DNA from: Arion vulgaris
Lineage: Eukaryota; Mollusca; Gastropoda; Stylommatophora; Arionidae
NCBI GenBank assembly: GCA_020796225.1
Contig: CM036754.1
Span: 69,773,940-69,837,939 of the forward strand
DNA: 64,000 bases
Direction: 5' to 3'
Both the position numbers and the translations under genes were made by a program. The first letter of the stretch is position 1. Each line of letters starts with the position of its first letter. Under the pieces are notes generated by a model. That model worked only from the letters and a program-made list of their open reading frames with translations, was not told where the DNA came from and ran no database searches. This document shows positions 9,588 through 20,999 of the stretch, piece after piece.

Positions 9588-10955
9588 TGACGATGATGAA
9601 TCGAGCAATACGATGATGAATCGAACAATACGATGATGAATCGAACAATACGATAATGAATCGAACAATACGATGATGAATCGAACAATACGATGATGAA
9701 TCGAACAATACGATGATGAATCGAACAATACGATGATGAATGGAAACATACGATGATGAATCAAACAATACGATGATGAATCGAACAATACGATGATGAA
9801 TCAAACAATACGATAATGAATCGAACAATACGATGATGAATCGAACAATACGATGATGAATCGAACAATACGATGATGAATCGAACAATACGATGATGAA
9901 TCGAACAATACGATGATGAATCGAACAATACGATGATGAATCGAACAATACGATGATGAATCAAACAATACGATGATGAATCGAACAATACGATGATGAA
10001 TCAAACAATACGATGATGAATCGAAGCAACGATGATGAATCAAACAATACGATGATGAATCGAACAATACGATGATGAATCAAACAATACGATGATGAAT
10101 CGAAGCAACGATAATGAATCAAACAATACGATGATGAATCGAAGCAACGATGATGAATCAAACAATACGATGATGAATCAAACAATACGATGATGAATCA
10201 AACAATACGATGATGAATCGAACAATACGATGATGAATCGAACAATACGATGATGAATCGAACAATACGATGATGAATCGAACAATACGATGATGAATCG
10301 AACAATACGATGATGAATCAAACAATACGATGATGAATCAAACAATACGATGATGAATCGAACTATACAATGATGAATCGAATCATACGATAATGAATCA
10401 AACAATACGATGATGAATCAAACAATACGATGATGAATCAAACAATACGATGATGAATCAAACAATACGATGATGAATCAAACAATACGATGATGAATCG
10501 AACAATACGATGATGAATCGAACAATACGATGATGAATCAAACAATACGATGATGAATCAAACAATACGATGATGAATCAAACAATACGATGATGAATCA
10601 AACAATACGATGATGAATCAAACAATACGATGATGAATCAAACAATACGATGATGAATCAAACAATACGATGATGAATCAAACAATACGATGATGAATCA
10701 AACAATACGATGATGAATCGAACAATACGATGATGAATCGAACAATACGATGATGAATCGAGCCATACGATGATGAATCGAGCAATACGATGATGAATCG
10801 AACAATACGATGATGAATCGAACAATACGATGATGAATCGAACAATACGATGATGAATCGAACAAATATGATCGCATGTAATGATCGAACAATACGATGA
10901 TGAATCGAACAATACGATGATGAATCAAACAATACGATAATGAATCGAACAATAC
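9588..10955. repeat. 20-bp satellite, about 68 copies
   Basis: The unit contains ACGATGATGAATCGAACAAT (20 bp). Two main variants alternate in blocks: ATCGAAC and ATCAAAC, the latter prevailing at about 10380-10700. A 19-bp variant with GAAGCAACG recurs near 10025-10160. A single 30-bp irregular piece lies at 10862-10890. On the minus strand all three frames stay open for long stretches because 20 is not divisible by 3, giving a 20-residue periodic peptide; I do not regard these as genes. Confidence 0.98.
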
Positions 10956-11454
10956 GAGTAACTCAGTTGCCATTTTAAAACTTTAATTGCGTGATATCTT
11001 GTCCTTGTTTTTGTAAAACTGCATTTTTGTCCTTTTTAATGAATTCATCAACAATGGGCTAAATATTCTCGCAGCCCTCTAGCCCAGCTTATTTATCGTG
11101 GATTTCTTCAGTCATTTTTAATCTGGTTATTTTGATTTAAGTTGTAAGAACTAACCTCTGGAGGAGTTGTTTTTAAAAGTGCAGATTTCCTGAACAGATT
11201 GTCAATCGCTCATCGCACCTGGGACATGTCTATACAATATGAGGATTTCAATGGGATATATTTTAGTGTAACAAATGAACTAGGTCGCGAACGACGATAA
11301 GGTTCTGAATGTAGTTCAAGTACGACAGAGAACAAATCACAGAATGGCATACAACAATAGTAGGCTGAACCGTTGTTAATTTCTGACACTAACATTTTAT
11401 TTTTAAATCTTACAGTTATGAATGTCCTGACTGTCGACGCCCTGTCCTAGTCAT
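10956..11454. other. Unassigned stretch
   Basis: AT-rich DNA between the satellite and SINE-A. No recognisable gene, repeat family or RNA. Confidence 0.55.
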
Positions 11455-11466
11455 AACATCACAGCT

Positions 11467-11675
11467 GCCCGTCTGCCCAGCGTGTTCGTAGCGCGTTGGA
11501 CTACGGGTGACTAACCCTCTGTATGTGCGGGTTCAATTCCACGGGATGGCAGAAAAAGCCACAGATTCCCCAGATTTACGGTGTTCGTGGCACCGAACCG
11601 AAGGGTTACGATGTCCATGGCACCGAGCCGAAGAGTTGAAAAGCGCAAGTGCTTCTGGATCGGAAAAAAAACAAA
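11467..11675 (+). mobile_element. SINE-A copy with 12-bp TSD
   Basis: Full-length SINE-A with A-rich tail (AAAAAAAACAAA). AACATCACAGCT flanks it at 11455-11466 and 11676-11687. Confidence 0.95.
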
Positions 11676-11689
11676 AACATCACAGCTAG

Positions 11690-12649
11690 ACCAAGTTATT
11701 AAAAACTAAACCTACATTCCATGCCGTAATCATGTCATAACATCGCAGTTGTTATACCAAGATGATCACAAACAAACCTACTTCACAAGTCGTTGCTATG
11801 TCATAACATCGAAATTATTAGACCAAGTTATTGCAAAACAAACCTACTTCACATGTCATTACTGAATTGTTTCAGAACATTTGTTCGACAAAATAATGTT
11901 TCTTTTGTTTGCCGAAAAGAGCCTTGATAAAAATGTCCTTCTTCCTTTCATTTGCTTGAAATATTGTCTACATATTCAATATTGTCTGTTGTATACACTT
12001 CAGTCTTTTGTAACTCACACGGAAGTCGGTGCAATTTGCTTTTCAGAGTTGATCAATTTTGCATTTCTTGTTTATCAATTTCATTTTTATTCATATATAT
12101 CTCCTCTGTTTCCTGTTTGAAGCATAACACTTTCACAAGAGATTTCAATTGTTGCCATTCTCACTCTTTTATTTAATTTCTTTACACGCCACAGACCACA
12201 ATCTTTCAACACTTTTTTCATAGTTCTTTTCCCTGTTTTCTTTAGCTTCCAGATCTTTTTTTTTTTAAAATACACTATCCATCGGATTGCTAGTATAGCA
12301 AGTTCAAATTTATTTTAGGATATCACAATTGTAACTTTCACTTACGTCAACTTTGAACTCTACGTTGTTCACGTACGAAGTATATTTAGCGAGTATACGT
12401 ACGATGAAATCTCGAATTTAATATATCGCCATTTGTTCTAGTTTTAGAGCGTATCTGGTTAACGCAGAGAGACATAAATTACTGAACAAAAATTTTTAAA
12501 TGAAAAATGTTAGAAATTTCCAGTGCAACTTGTACTAGTCCAGAATCTGGTATGGTGACAATCTGCAGAGTCATGAAGCAGTTTGGGACATTTTGTTGAG
12601 TAGACAAACAATTGATAGATTGAACATGTAAGAGGCGCAAATGTTCATA
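11690..12649. other. Unassigned AT-rich stretch
   Basis: Two related ~60-bp pieces near 11690-11860 (CATAACATCGCAG / CATAACATCGAAA, ACAAACCTACTTCACA) form a degenerate tandem repeat that includes the SINE-A target. The rest shows short unrelated reading frames of up to 84 codons, without a motif I can name. Confidence 0.55.
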
Positions 12650-12657
12650 CATGTAGT

Positions 12658-12820
12658 CAGTGGCGGCTCGTCATTAAGGGCCAGTGGCATGTCCCACCAA
12701 AAATAAGGTGTAACGTGTATTTATTATTTTATACATTAAAATATAACCTAGCCGAAAACATGATTTTTCCGAAAATTTCTGTCTGGCCCCACCAACAAAA
12801 ATGATCACGAGCCGCCACTG
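12658..12820 (+). mobile_element. hAT-1 MITE
   Basis: 163 bp, ends CAGTGGCGGCTCGT / ACGAGCCGCCACTG. Flanks CATGTAGT (12650-12657) and CATGTAGA (12821-12828) agree at 7 of 8 positions. Confidence 0.95.
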
Positions 12821-12979
12821 CATGTAGATGTTGATACCAGAAGCTAAATTTAAAAAAAAATGTAAAGATAAAAATCATTATGAAGAAAAGGGAAAGTAAT
12901 ATTCAAGAAAGAAATGATGTCACGTGGAATGTTATATATGTGAATCTCACTTGCATGTATACTAAGCTTAAGGGTTGTC

Positions 12980-13424
12980 TTATCTTCTTCTTCTGCTTTT
13001 GTCGTCGCACTGTAACCGGGTTGTTGCCCAGTGTCGTCACACTGTTACCGGGTTGTTGCGCAGTGTCGTGGTTTTCTGTTTTTGTCTTGCGCTGTTCTGG
13101 TGGCTTGGGATATTTATATTTTTTTATTCTTTGACATGATTATGCTATGCCATCTAACCATATTTTCTGGTCTTCTTTCGCCTTCTTTCCTAATGTTCTG
13201 TTATAGAAGACTGTATACTGTGGAGTTTGGATGCATTCTTAATAAGTGGCCAAACCACTTCATTGTTTGTTTCTCAATGTAATTCAAGCAAGGTTCTGTG
13301 TCAACTTTCTTTCTTATGTTGATGTTGGTGACTCTGTTTCTCAATGTAATTCAAGCAAGGTTCTGTGTCAACTTTCTTTCTTATGTTGATGTTGGTGGCC
13401 TGATAAAATGCGTAAACGTTACTA
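12980..13424 (-). mobile_element. LINE-vii 3'-end relic with a local duplication
   Basis: Minus-oriented copy of the segment also found at 55112-55540 and 60425-60810: CACTGTTACCGGGTTGTTGC, TTGCGCTGTTCTGGTGGCTT and GAAGACTGTATACTGTGGAG blocks. The part that encodes the ISIRKKV...PCLNYI stretch is duplicated head-to-tail (GTAATTCAAGCAAGGTTCTG at about 13278 and 13350). It is adjacent to a SINE-B with its own TSD. Confidence 0.78.
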
Positions 13425-13642
13425 AAGTTAATTGCATATCCTTTACAGGACTTTGCGAATCAACCCCAGCTTTTAATGCTGTTTGTGATTTTTCTAGGCA
13501 TTATTACGTTCAGTAGTTTGACATTGCTTTCTGAACGGGTGGTGTCATCGTCCTTTTGTAAAAATCCATAAAACAATGTGCAACCAAATTGTCCGTAGCG
13601 TGATTCGAACTCAGAACGTTGGGGTTAATAGACCGAGTCACC
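13425..13642 (-). mobile_element. SINE-B, 5'-truncated, 11-bp TSD
   Basis: Body and B box (TGATTCGAACTCAGA on the plus strand) are present but the A-box end is missing. AAACGTTACTA flanks it at 13414-13424 and 13643-13653, so truncation happened at insertion. Confidence 0.9.
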
Positions 13643-13908
13643 AAACGTTACTAGACTACATAATTTCTATGTCAAACAGAAAGTTATCTTTCACTATTTA
13701 CCATGTTACAGTAATAGTAAGATTGATATTGTTACATTTGTTATTACTATTATTATTATCATCCAGGTTCACATGTGAATTATTTCCCAACTATAACGGA
13801 TATTCACCTCTGCACATGGAAATAAAGAGACAAAAAGGAAATAGGTTAAGAAGAGGCAAATCTTGGATGGGTCAGGCATAGGACCCATGTGTTTAAAGGG
13901 TTTAAAAG

Positions 13909-14082
13909 CCCGCGTGCCCAGCGTGTTCGTAGTGCGTTGGACTACGGGTGACTAGTCCTCTGTAAGTGCGGGTTCAACTCCGCGGACTGGCAGAAAAGCT
14001 ACAGGTTCCCCAGATTTAAGGTGTTCATGACACCGAGCCGAAGAGCTTTCAGCTCAAGTGCTTCTGGATCGAAAAAAAGAAA
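13909..14082 (+). mobile_element. SINE-A copy with internal deletion, 13-bp TSD
   Basis: Lacks the ACCGAAGGGTTACG segment found in other copies. AAGGGTTTAAAAG flanks it at 13896-13908 and 14083-14095. It sits in the 3' tail of SINE-E. Confidence 0.92.
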
Positions 14083-14340
14083 AAGGGTTTAAAAGTCGAA
14101 GGATTGACTTCATTGCACCGGGTTTTACCCCGTACAGCTCGGTCCCTCTCCTCAGAAATAGCACGCCACCTGCCGAGACCTTTGTGTATTGCACAAAGCA
14201 CGAACTCCGTAGCTCCAGTAACAATCCTAGGGTCTCTGGAAAAAACTGCACTCGTGAACAGAATGACGTGGTCCGAACTCGAACCTACGACTTTCGACTC
14301 AAAAGACAAAGGGCTTAGCCACTTAGCCTCAGAGACTCCC
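14083..14340 (-). mobile_element. SINE-E copy
   Basis: Minus orientation: 3' end GACTTTTAAACCC, CCCGGTGCAATGAAGTCAAT, GAGCTACGGAGTTCGTGC, and a tRNA-like head with GTTCGAGTTCGG and TGGCTAAG...CTCAGAGAC at the right. Compare the plus-strand copy at 63428-63672. Confidence 0.85.
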
Positions 14341-14656
14341 CAACAGGTGTGTTCACTTTAAGACATTGAACCCGGTGAAGAATGGATACCCGTGAGTGAA
14401 TTTTCGTTTTATATATCCCGAGGTTGTCATCAAATACACATCTTTACGTTACTAATATTTTTATTAACTAGAAAGTTTCTGTTTAAAGACAAAAACAACG
14501 AGTTTTAATATGTTTATTTCTGATATATTTCTACTGATGTATTACGTTTTATGTACTTTTTTGTATTCTTATGAGAACAACATATGCTGTACGTGTTTCG
14601 TTGATGCAAACGTAAGAACCTTTTCAATAACAAATTCCCGTATTATGTATAACCAC

Positions 14657-14666
14657 ACACACACAC

Positions 14667-14697
<31 letters not shown>

Positions 14698-14704
14698 AAC
14701 ACAC
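14657..14704. repeat. (AC)n microsatellite
   Basis: About 24 AC dinucleotides with a few imperfections. Confidence 0.95.
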
Positions 14705-15081
14705 AATTCAATATGGATATAAAAACAAAACGGCCGTTGGGCAAATGTGCAGAAAATGCATTATTTGATAATACGAAGACACGTGACTTGTCTATGCCTT
14801 TAGGATAATGTCAATGAAGATGGTTATCTCGTGAATATTCGAATAAACACAAAGAACATAAGAACGAATAAAATGTGCACATGATATGGATTTTGATTAA
14901 TTAAGAGAAAGAATATGTTAGATAATGTACATTTAAAATGAGATAGAACAAAAGATATAGAAATCTGATTAAGATAACGCAAAATAATAAGCAATTGTTA
15001 TAGGCTTGCCATTGTTATTGAAGCTGGTTTAAAGGAGATGTTTGGGTTACTAAATAACGTTATGTTGGTATGTTGGTAGAG
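14705..15081. other. Unassigned AT-rich stretch
   Basis: No gene or shared repeat recognised. Confidence 0.5.
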
Positions 15082-15356
15082 TAATTCAACACGTAAATTT
15101 GTCACTCCTGTTGTTCGTTTGCTTGATAAAGGCCTTGTTGGTCGAAACGTTGCTGTATATTGTCATTGTTTTTGTAATTTGTAAAACTACAGTACTTTGT
15201 GATTAAGTGTTTCGCTAGAGTAATTCAACACGTAAATTTGTCACTCCTGTTGTTCGTTTGCTTGATAAAGGCCTTGTTGGTCGAAACGTTGCTGTATATT
15301 GTCATTGTTTTTGTAATTTGTAAAACTACAGTACTTTGTGATTAAGGTGTTTCCTA
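15082..15356 (-). mobile_element. Two P-repeats in direct tandem
   Basis: Two almost identical ~130-bp copies (AGAGTAATTCAACACG, GGCCTTGTTGGTCGAAACGT, TTGTAAAACTACAGTAC) lie head-to-tail. Direct tandem of terminal repeats is one configuration known for Penelope-like elements; here no coding region accompanies them. Confidence 0.85.
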
Positions 15357-15440
15357 GAGTAATTCATACATTTCAACCCTGATAGAGTAAACCACAGATA
15401 TGATACGAGTTTGAATAGTAGTCCTTAAATTATACTATCT

Positions 15441-15638
15441 GCCCGCATGCCCAGCGTGGTCGTAGCTCGTTGGACGACGGGTGACAAGCCCCCTGTTAGT
15501 GTTGTTCAATTCCACGCGCTGACAGAAAAGCCACAGAGTTCTCCAGATTTACGGTGTCGTGGCACTGTACCGAAAGGTTACGATGTCTAGGGCACCGAGC
15601 CGAGAGCTGAAAGCTCAAGTGCTTCTGGATCGAAAAAA
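15441..15638 (+). mobile_element. SINE-A, diverged copy
   Basis: GCCCGCATGCCCAGCGTGG head, body with GGCACTGTACCGAAAGG, tail after CTTCTGGATCG. Flanks TATACTATCT and ATATTATCT are a possible degraded TSD. Confidence 0.85.
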
Positions 15639-15700
15639 TAATATTATCTTATTAACAGTCATATTAACAGTCATATTAACAGTCATATTAACAGTCATAT
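15639..15700. repeat. 12-bp tandem repeat
   Basis: Four units of TTAACAGTCATA directly after the SINE-A tail. Confidence 0.92.
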
Positions 15701-15715
15701 TTAGTTCATTTTATC

Positions 15716-15935
15716 GCATGTCTGGGGCTTAAGAGCAAGCAAGTAACACTCACTACAAGGCATGTTAAGAGGCGACTAAGTAGGGCCTAACTACAGTAAA
15801 TAAAAGTGTTGTAAATCGGATGTGCGCCTACTTGTAGCAGTATAATAGCACAGCGTAAATCGCTCTTACGCTCGGTATATAACAAATCAAAAAGTGGTTA
15901 ACAGGTAGTCAGATATAGAACGTCGAAATGTAAAG
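15716..15935 (+). mobile_element. SINE-D, diverged copy
   Basis: Contains AAGGCATGTTAAGAGGCGAC, AATCGGATGTGCGCCTACTT, ATCGCTCTTACGCTCGG and AGTGGTTAACAGGTAGT, in the family order. Confidence 0.78.
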
Positions 15936-15939
15936 AAAT

Positions 15940-16840
15940 TTGATTCTCTTTTAATAGTCCTATAACCTTCGCCATCAGCTATAAATAGCTCACAATATTT
16001 TAAGATGTCCTATTATATTTAGTCAGATCAATATACTTAATAGACAGCAATTAACAAGTATAAAACACAGATTCTAATATGAAAGTATTTGAAAAATAAT
16101 CAGAATCAAGTAATACTCATTTAACTAGATTCTTATTACCAATTGTCATGAACCCAGCAGAACACATGATTTCAACATCGAAATGTAGACTAGTCTTGTT
16201 GGAGTCTCATACAGTATGAATCTGAATATATTATCCTCAACTTTATTAATAGTTTAATCTTTAAAGTCGTATATTGATATATTTCAATAGTCATGCTGGT
16301 GTTGCAGATCCCATTAACCTTTCACCATTAATTGATATCGGCTCTCGTTACATTTAATATACAACAGCCATTCACTGGCTAGTTCAGTATACCTAAATAA
16401 TCGTCAGATGTAATAATGACGGAGCCAAGGGTTAAGGGAACGAACAAAATATGATGTATGACTTAAACATCATAGAGCCGCATAGCGTATTTGTTAGAGA
16501 ATTCGCTACTTGGGGTTCGAGTTCAATAAAAGTGTTGGTGGATTTTCCGACTCAATGTTCAGTCTACAGCCCATTAGGTACCAGGAAAAACACTTGGGAA
16601 GTAACCGGCGATATTGATCAATTACCCATCGTGTGACGACTATGAAAATACGGACTAACACAGTGTTACCACTACCGTGGTATTGTTACTGTTGTCAAAC
16701 CCTGGAATTATGAGTTTTCATTATTTTTCTATGTATGCGTTTGGGAGAGTACTGAGCCTTCTTTCAGACCCAGACACCTCCAACAACTCTAGGCGTGTAG
16801 TGCTATGCTTGTGCTGCGGAGACTCATACTCAGGTAGTGT
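15940..16840. other. Mostly unassigned AT-rich stretch
   Basis: Apart from the candidate MITE at 16318-16431 I recognise nothing; the 16451-16636 and 16677-16916 reading frames have no family signature. Confidence 0.5.
16318..16431. mobile_element. Candidate TTAA-flanked MITE (weak)
   Basis: TTAA at 16314-16317 and 16432-16435 bracket imperfect inverted ends CCTTTCACC and GGAGCCAAGG. The TIR match is poor, so this is only a suggestion of a piggyBac-type remnant. Confidence 0.25.
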
Positions 16841-16844
16841 CTAT

Positions 16845-17125
16845 GGTATAATATGGGTTCCTTTCAGTTATCACTTATCAGAAGACTATCATCATAGCAC
16901 TCTGGACATGTCCTAGGTGTCCGATCTCCGCCTCAACAAATCCAGCAGTGTCCAGCGGCCTAACACGCCAGTTCAATGTTGATTAATCAGTCTCTTTGCA
17001 TATTTGGTATTTCGTTCTTTACGGCTGCACCAATATTGACACACATCTCTCTCAATCTGATCAGCGGGTGGGACTCGCAGCCCTGTAACTGCACTGCTTG
17101 AAAGGACTCTCTCAGTGCGTTAAGA
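16845..17125 (+). mobile_element. SINE-G copy
   Basis: ACTATCATCATAGCACTC, TGGACATGTCC, CTCAACAAATCCAGCAG, GTCCAGCGGCC and CAATATTGACACA match 22437-22790, 25078-25360 and 37100-37265. Confidence 0.75.
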
Positions 17126-17251
17126 ATGTCATTTAGGTCCATTGCAGCTCCCTCTGATACCGCGAAGAAGAGGAAGAAGAATTTCGACTATCTTTTTATT
17201 CCTTGGGTTCCTCTACGTTATTATAAACACCACTTCATTTATATTGTTAAC

Positions 17252-17505
17252 ACGCCTGAGTGGTTATCGGGTCCCAAATTTGGGATGTAAAGAATTGAAC
17301 CACTGTTACCTGCCCCGTATGTCGTAAGAGGCGACTAAGGAGGTATGGATTAAATCGGATGCATATGTCCTAAACTTTAGAAGTCTATGCGTTTAGGGGC
17401 TCTACCAATGTGCAACGTATACACGTTCTTGGCAAAGATCATACATGTCACGAGGAGTGATTACAGTTGGTCGTAAAGAACGAACGCAAAGAAGAAGAAG
17501 ATATT
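17252..17505 (+). mobile_element. SINE-C copy
   Basis: GCCTGAGTGGTTATCGGG head, CATGTCGTAAGAGGCGACTA core, ACACGTTCTTGGCAAAGATC, and a GAAGAAGAAG tail at 17488-17502. Confidence 0.88.
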
Positions 17506-17806
17506 ATTAACTATCCATGATATTCCAATATTCATCTGTAAATCTTAACTTCGTAGAGTACAGTAATCTTCTTGTAATATGTTTGTATTGTCTATGATTT
17601 TCTTCTCTTGGCTCTCTATATTTTATAAACGAAATCGCTTGTCTGTTTATGTGTCACGAGAAACAAATTAAGAATGCCAAACGTTGGAATCATAGAATTT
17701 GGACAGCTTTTTCCAACAGAACCTTGTAGGTCAATGCGAAAATTTTCAGTCTTTATGTGCTTTTTTTTTTACCGAGGTTTACGTTCGTTAAATTTGTTTT
17801 TATATA

Positions 17807-17972
17807 CAGTGGCGGCTCTTTATAATTTTTGTTGGTGGGGCCAGACCGATATTTTCGGTAAAATCATGGTTTCGGTTAGGATATATTTTAATGTATAAAA
17901 TAATATATACACGTTACACCTTATTTATGATGGGGCCCGGCCCCACTAGCCCTTAATGACGAGCCGCCCCTG
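17807..17972 (-). mobile_element. hAT-1 MITE
   Basis: 166 bp in reverse orientation, ends CAGTGGCGGCTC / GAGCCGCCCCTG. It sits in (TA)n, so the TSD (about TTTATATA / TATATATA) is ambiguous. Confidence 0.9.
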
Positions 17973-17999
17973 TATATATATATATATATATATATATAT
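17973..17999. repeat. (TA)n microsatellite
   Basis: Pure TA run adjoining the hAT-1 end; part of the insertion target. Confidence 0.9.
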
Positions 18000-18740
18000 T
18001 TCATAACATGTTCATTCAGCTATTATACTAAGTCATTGATCATGCGCAGCGGTAAAGGTGAATACATAATGGCACCATTTGTGAACAGTGTCTGATCAAA
18101 ATTTATTTGTTTATCAAAATGTGAAAAAATTAGTTTTACACTTTTTAAAAGATATATTGTTTTTCCAGTAAAATATAATGGGATATACAGTTTATAAGTT
18201 TAAAAAAAGTAAAAGAACCCATTTAAATACTATAGAGTAATGTTTCCCATACAGGGGTCCACAAGACACCCGGTTGTCCACGAAGTACTCACAGGGTGTC
18301 CTCAAAGCGCTTGAAGAAATATTATGATTTTTGACATTTCAAAGAGAAAATTACATTTAAAAACAAGTATAAAACATGTATAAAACATGATAAAAACATG
18401 TATAAACATGTATAAAAACATGTATAAAACATGTACAAACAAGTATAAACAATGGTAACTAGTTCGTGTGAAATCAAAGGATCCGGACTACACTGGAGTC
18501 TAAATTTCTGACAGAACAAAATGAAATATTATTTGAAGTTTCCCACAGTATGAGAAATTGAAGCCAGCTTGACTGTTGGTGTGGTGTAATAATAACTAGA
18601 AGATATCCTGTCACATTGTCCCTCCAGTGTATCTCTAGTTTAGTTTAGTCGTCGGATCACCATCACTGCACGTCGAACAAATCCGTTCATAATTGCTCCG
18701 ATCTCTAGTATCTCTAGTATTCATATTAAACAATGTCAAC
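18000..18740. other. Unassigned AT-rich stretch
   Basis: Contains the 18355-18452 minisatellite; otherwise no recognisable feature. Confidence 0.5.
18355..18452. repeat. ~11-bp tandem repeat
   Basis: Repeated ACATGTATAAA units, variable spacing. Confidence 0.88.
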
Positions 18741-18784
18741 GAGAGATCCGCTACGGTCGGAAAAAATATTCAATATTAATATTT

Positions 18785-18965
18785 CTTTGCTTCCTGTGGA
18801 GCCTTGAGAAATTTTTCTAGATATCCCTAATCTCAGTGTAGGCGAGATCGAATTCCTATTCCTATCGGAGATGGACGATAAAACGTATGTCCTGCTTTCA
18901 ATTTGAGCACGTAAAAGAACCAGTGGCAGTTCAAAATCGAGAAGAGCAGGCACCCACTGTATAAG
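18785..18965 (+). mobile_element. SINE-F fragment
   Basis: ATCCCTAATCTCAGTGTAGG, GCGAGATCGAATTCCTA, GAGATGGACGATAAAACGTA, GAGCACGTAAAAGAACCAG: the SINE-F central segment. It abuts a minus-strand SINE-D. Confidence 0.75.
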
Positions 18966-19112
18966 CGGCACAACCGATTTCTGTGACACTTTTTATGTAC
19001 TACGGTAGATTCCCTAGGCGCCTATCTCAATGGCCTTATACGACATGCCTTGTAGGCCGCAGTGTTACTATTTCTTGCTCCCCTTGTGAGCTCGTCAACA
19101 CACAGTGGTGGC
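18966..19112 (-). mobile_element. SINE-D fragment
   Basis: Minus orientation: ATTCCCTAGGCGCCTATC, ATACGACATGCCTTGTAGG, TATTTCTTGCTCCCC. The (GAA) end is missing. Confidence 0.75.
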
Positions 19113-19228
19113 GAGCAGGGTAGTAATGCTAGTTGTATATAAGGCAAAGAATATCATAACATAAAAATATGTAAAAACATGAGCATCTAATTTTCATAAA
19201 CTGTAAGCGTTTATTCGATTTTATCTAA

Positions 19229-19437
19229 CCCTTTCGCTCACATACTTTCAGGTTGAGCTAAAATTGCTACTTGTTTCTAGGTCACAAAAGTGAATGTACG
19301 CTTATAGCTGTGACAGTAGCAATGTATAACGTGTTAACACGTCTTTAGCCCACAGAGGCGAGATAATAACAGGCGTGTTAATGCGTCTTTAGAAGTGAAT
19401 GGGCAAAACGTATATATACGTCTTTAGCAGCTAAAGG
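19229..19437. mobile_element. Candidate piggyBac-type MITE
   Basis: Ends CCCTTTCGCTCACATACTT and (complement) CCTTTAGCTGCTAAAGACG are partly inverted; right flank is TTAA (19438-19441), left is CTAA, a possible decayed TTAA. The internal repeats ACACGTCTTTAG and TACGTCTTTAGCAG fit such MITEs. No coding. Confidence 0.4.
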
Positions 19438-19665
19438 TTAATCTGTCAAAGTATATGAAAATATGTTCACATTTGAAGTGAAATCCCAAAGTTTCCATCC
19501 CATTCTCATTTTGTCGATCTCAAGCCAGACGATTTAAGAATGGATTATTCAAAACGACATTAATGTTCCACACCAACAAGCTAAAGTTGGAATTTGTTGT
19601 AAAATATTATGCAGTGTGTTATCAAATTGTGTAAGCTGGACTATCAGATAAATGATATACACATT

Positions 19666-19830
19666 CAGTGGTGGCTCATCATTAAGGGCCAGAGGGCCGG
19701 CACCACCAAAAATAATATGTAACGTGTATTTATTATTTAATAAATTAAAATATAACCTATCCCAAAGCCATGATTTTCCTGAAAATTTGTGTCTGGCCCC
19801 ACCAACAAAAAAGATCACGAGCCGCCACTG
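19666..19830 (+). mobile_element. hAT-1 MITE with perfect 8-bp TSD
   Basis: 165 bp; left end CAGTGGTGGCTCAT (two changes), right end ACGAGCCGCCACTG. TACACATT flanks at 19658-19665 and 19831-19838. Confidence 0.96.
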
Positions 19831-19924
19831 TACACATTGTTAGACAAAGAAAACGCGGCGGGACAGATAAATCAAATTTACAACACGGAAGATACAGTAA
19901 ACATAGTACATATGTTGCAAGGAT

Positions 19925-20398
19925 GAATGTGACAACGCTTGGGTAGTCACCTGTGTGTTGCCAATGCTCGCAAGGGGAGTAAAGAATATTAACACTGTGA
20001 CCCACAAAACGACTGGGAGGTGACTGTGGTAGGGCCTAGGGAAGCTACCCTAGAAAATAAAAATCGTGGCAGAGAACGGATGTGCTGGCCTACTTGTAGG
20101 CGCATAACTGGCATAGCGTAGAATCGCTCTTAGGCTCAGATCCTCGTTCTCCCGTGTGGTGCAGCGGCCCGCTAGAGAAGCAAAGAACAGTACCACTGCA
20201 ACCCATAATGCATGTCGTAATAGGCGACTGATGTAGGACCTAGGGATGCTACCCTAGTAAATAAAAAGCAGCGCAGAAATCGAATGTTCTGGCCTACTTG
20301 CAGGCGCATAACAGGCACAACGTACAATCGCTCTTAGGCTCAGATCACATACAAATCCTACAGAGTGGTTGACAAGTGGTTGATATACAGCGCTGAAG
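19925..20398 (+). mobile_element. Two SINE-D copies in tandem
   Basis: First copy about 19931-20148, second 20150-20398. Each has the GTGTTGCCA/GTGTGGTGC head, GGCGACTGATG or its remnant, CTACCCTAGAAAATAAAAA and CGCTCTTAGGCTCAGATC. The second ends with GCGCTGAAGAAGATAAAG. Confidence 0.83.
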
Positions 20399-20749
20399 AA
20401 GATAAAGTTTGGGTGAAAATAATCAACAAGAAAATGTTGATTTTGCAGTTAATATTGCATTGTTAAGTAAAATTAATAGGAGAAAAAACATGAAAAACCA
20501 ACATACAACTTGCTTTTCATAACATTAAAATTGGAACTGCAGATAAGCTATGAAAAAGCAAAATATAATGAAGACAACTATAACAAGTAATGCAGCTATC
20601 CCGTTTGGAATCTAAAATAATGAACACAACAGAGCAGTTCACCTATTTGTGTAACAATTTTGATCACAAGGGAACTACTAACAAAATAAATAATTATGCT
20701 ACGAAATGTTAAAGCAACATCAGGTTTTAAGTTTATACTATGTTAAGTA

Positions 20750-20940
20750 GATCATCATGGAAGGAGTAATACCGGCAAAGATAAGAAGAGGAAGATCACG
20801 GAGAAGATGGATTAAGGATGTAACTGATGGTTTGAACATGACGGCTGCAGAGGCAGGACATTTGGCCTATGAGGGAGAGAAATTCCAGAGGACTGTTGGG
20901 GTGGCAAAGTTCTACTCACGACAAGCTATGTGAGGATGAT
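20750..20940 (+). mobile_element. LINE-i type 3'-end relic
   Basis: Plus strand reads GVIPAKIRRGRSRRRWIKDV, then MTAAEAGHLAYEGEKF, the GR-rich C-terminus of LINE reverse transcriptases, ending with the (GATGAT) tail at 20935-20948. Confidence 0.78.
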
Positions 20941-20999
20941 GATGATGCTACGTAGTTTTAAAACTAAATTACAGATTACAAAAAAATTCAAATTGTGTA

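Noticed and set aside
9588..10955. CRISPR-like array
   Set aside because: Units are directly abutting, without unique spacers, and the window is eukaryotic.
9531..10973. Several minus-strand open frames of 75-129 codons
   Set aside because: They are all translations of the 20-bp satellite; identical peptides appear in all frames.
15120..15180. Active hammerhead ribozyme in the P-repeat
   Set aside because: The CTGATGA core is not intact, so cleavage activity is not claimed; only family-level resemblance is noted.
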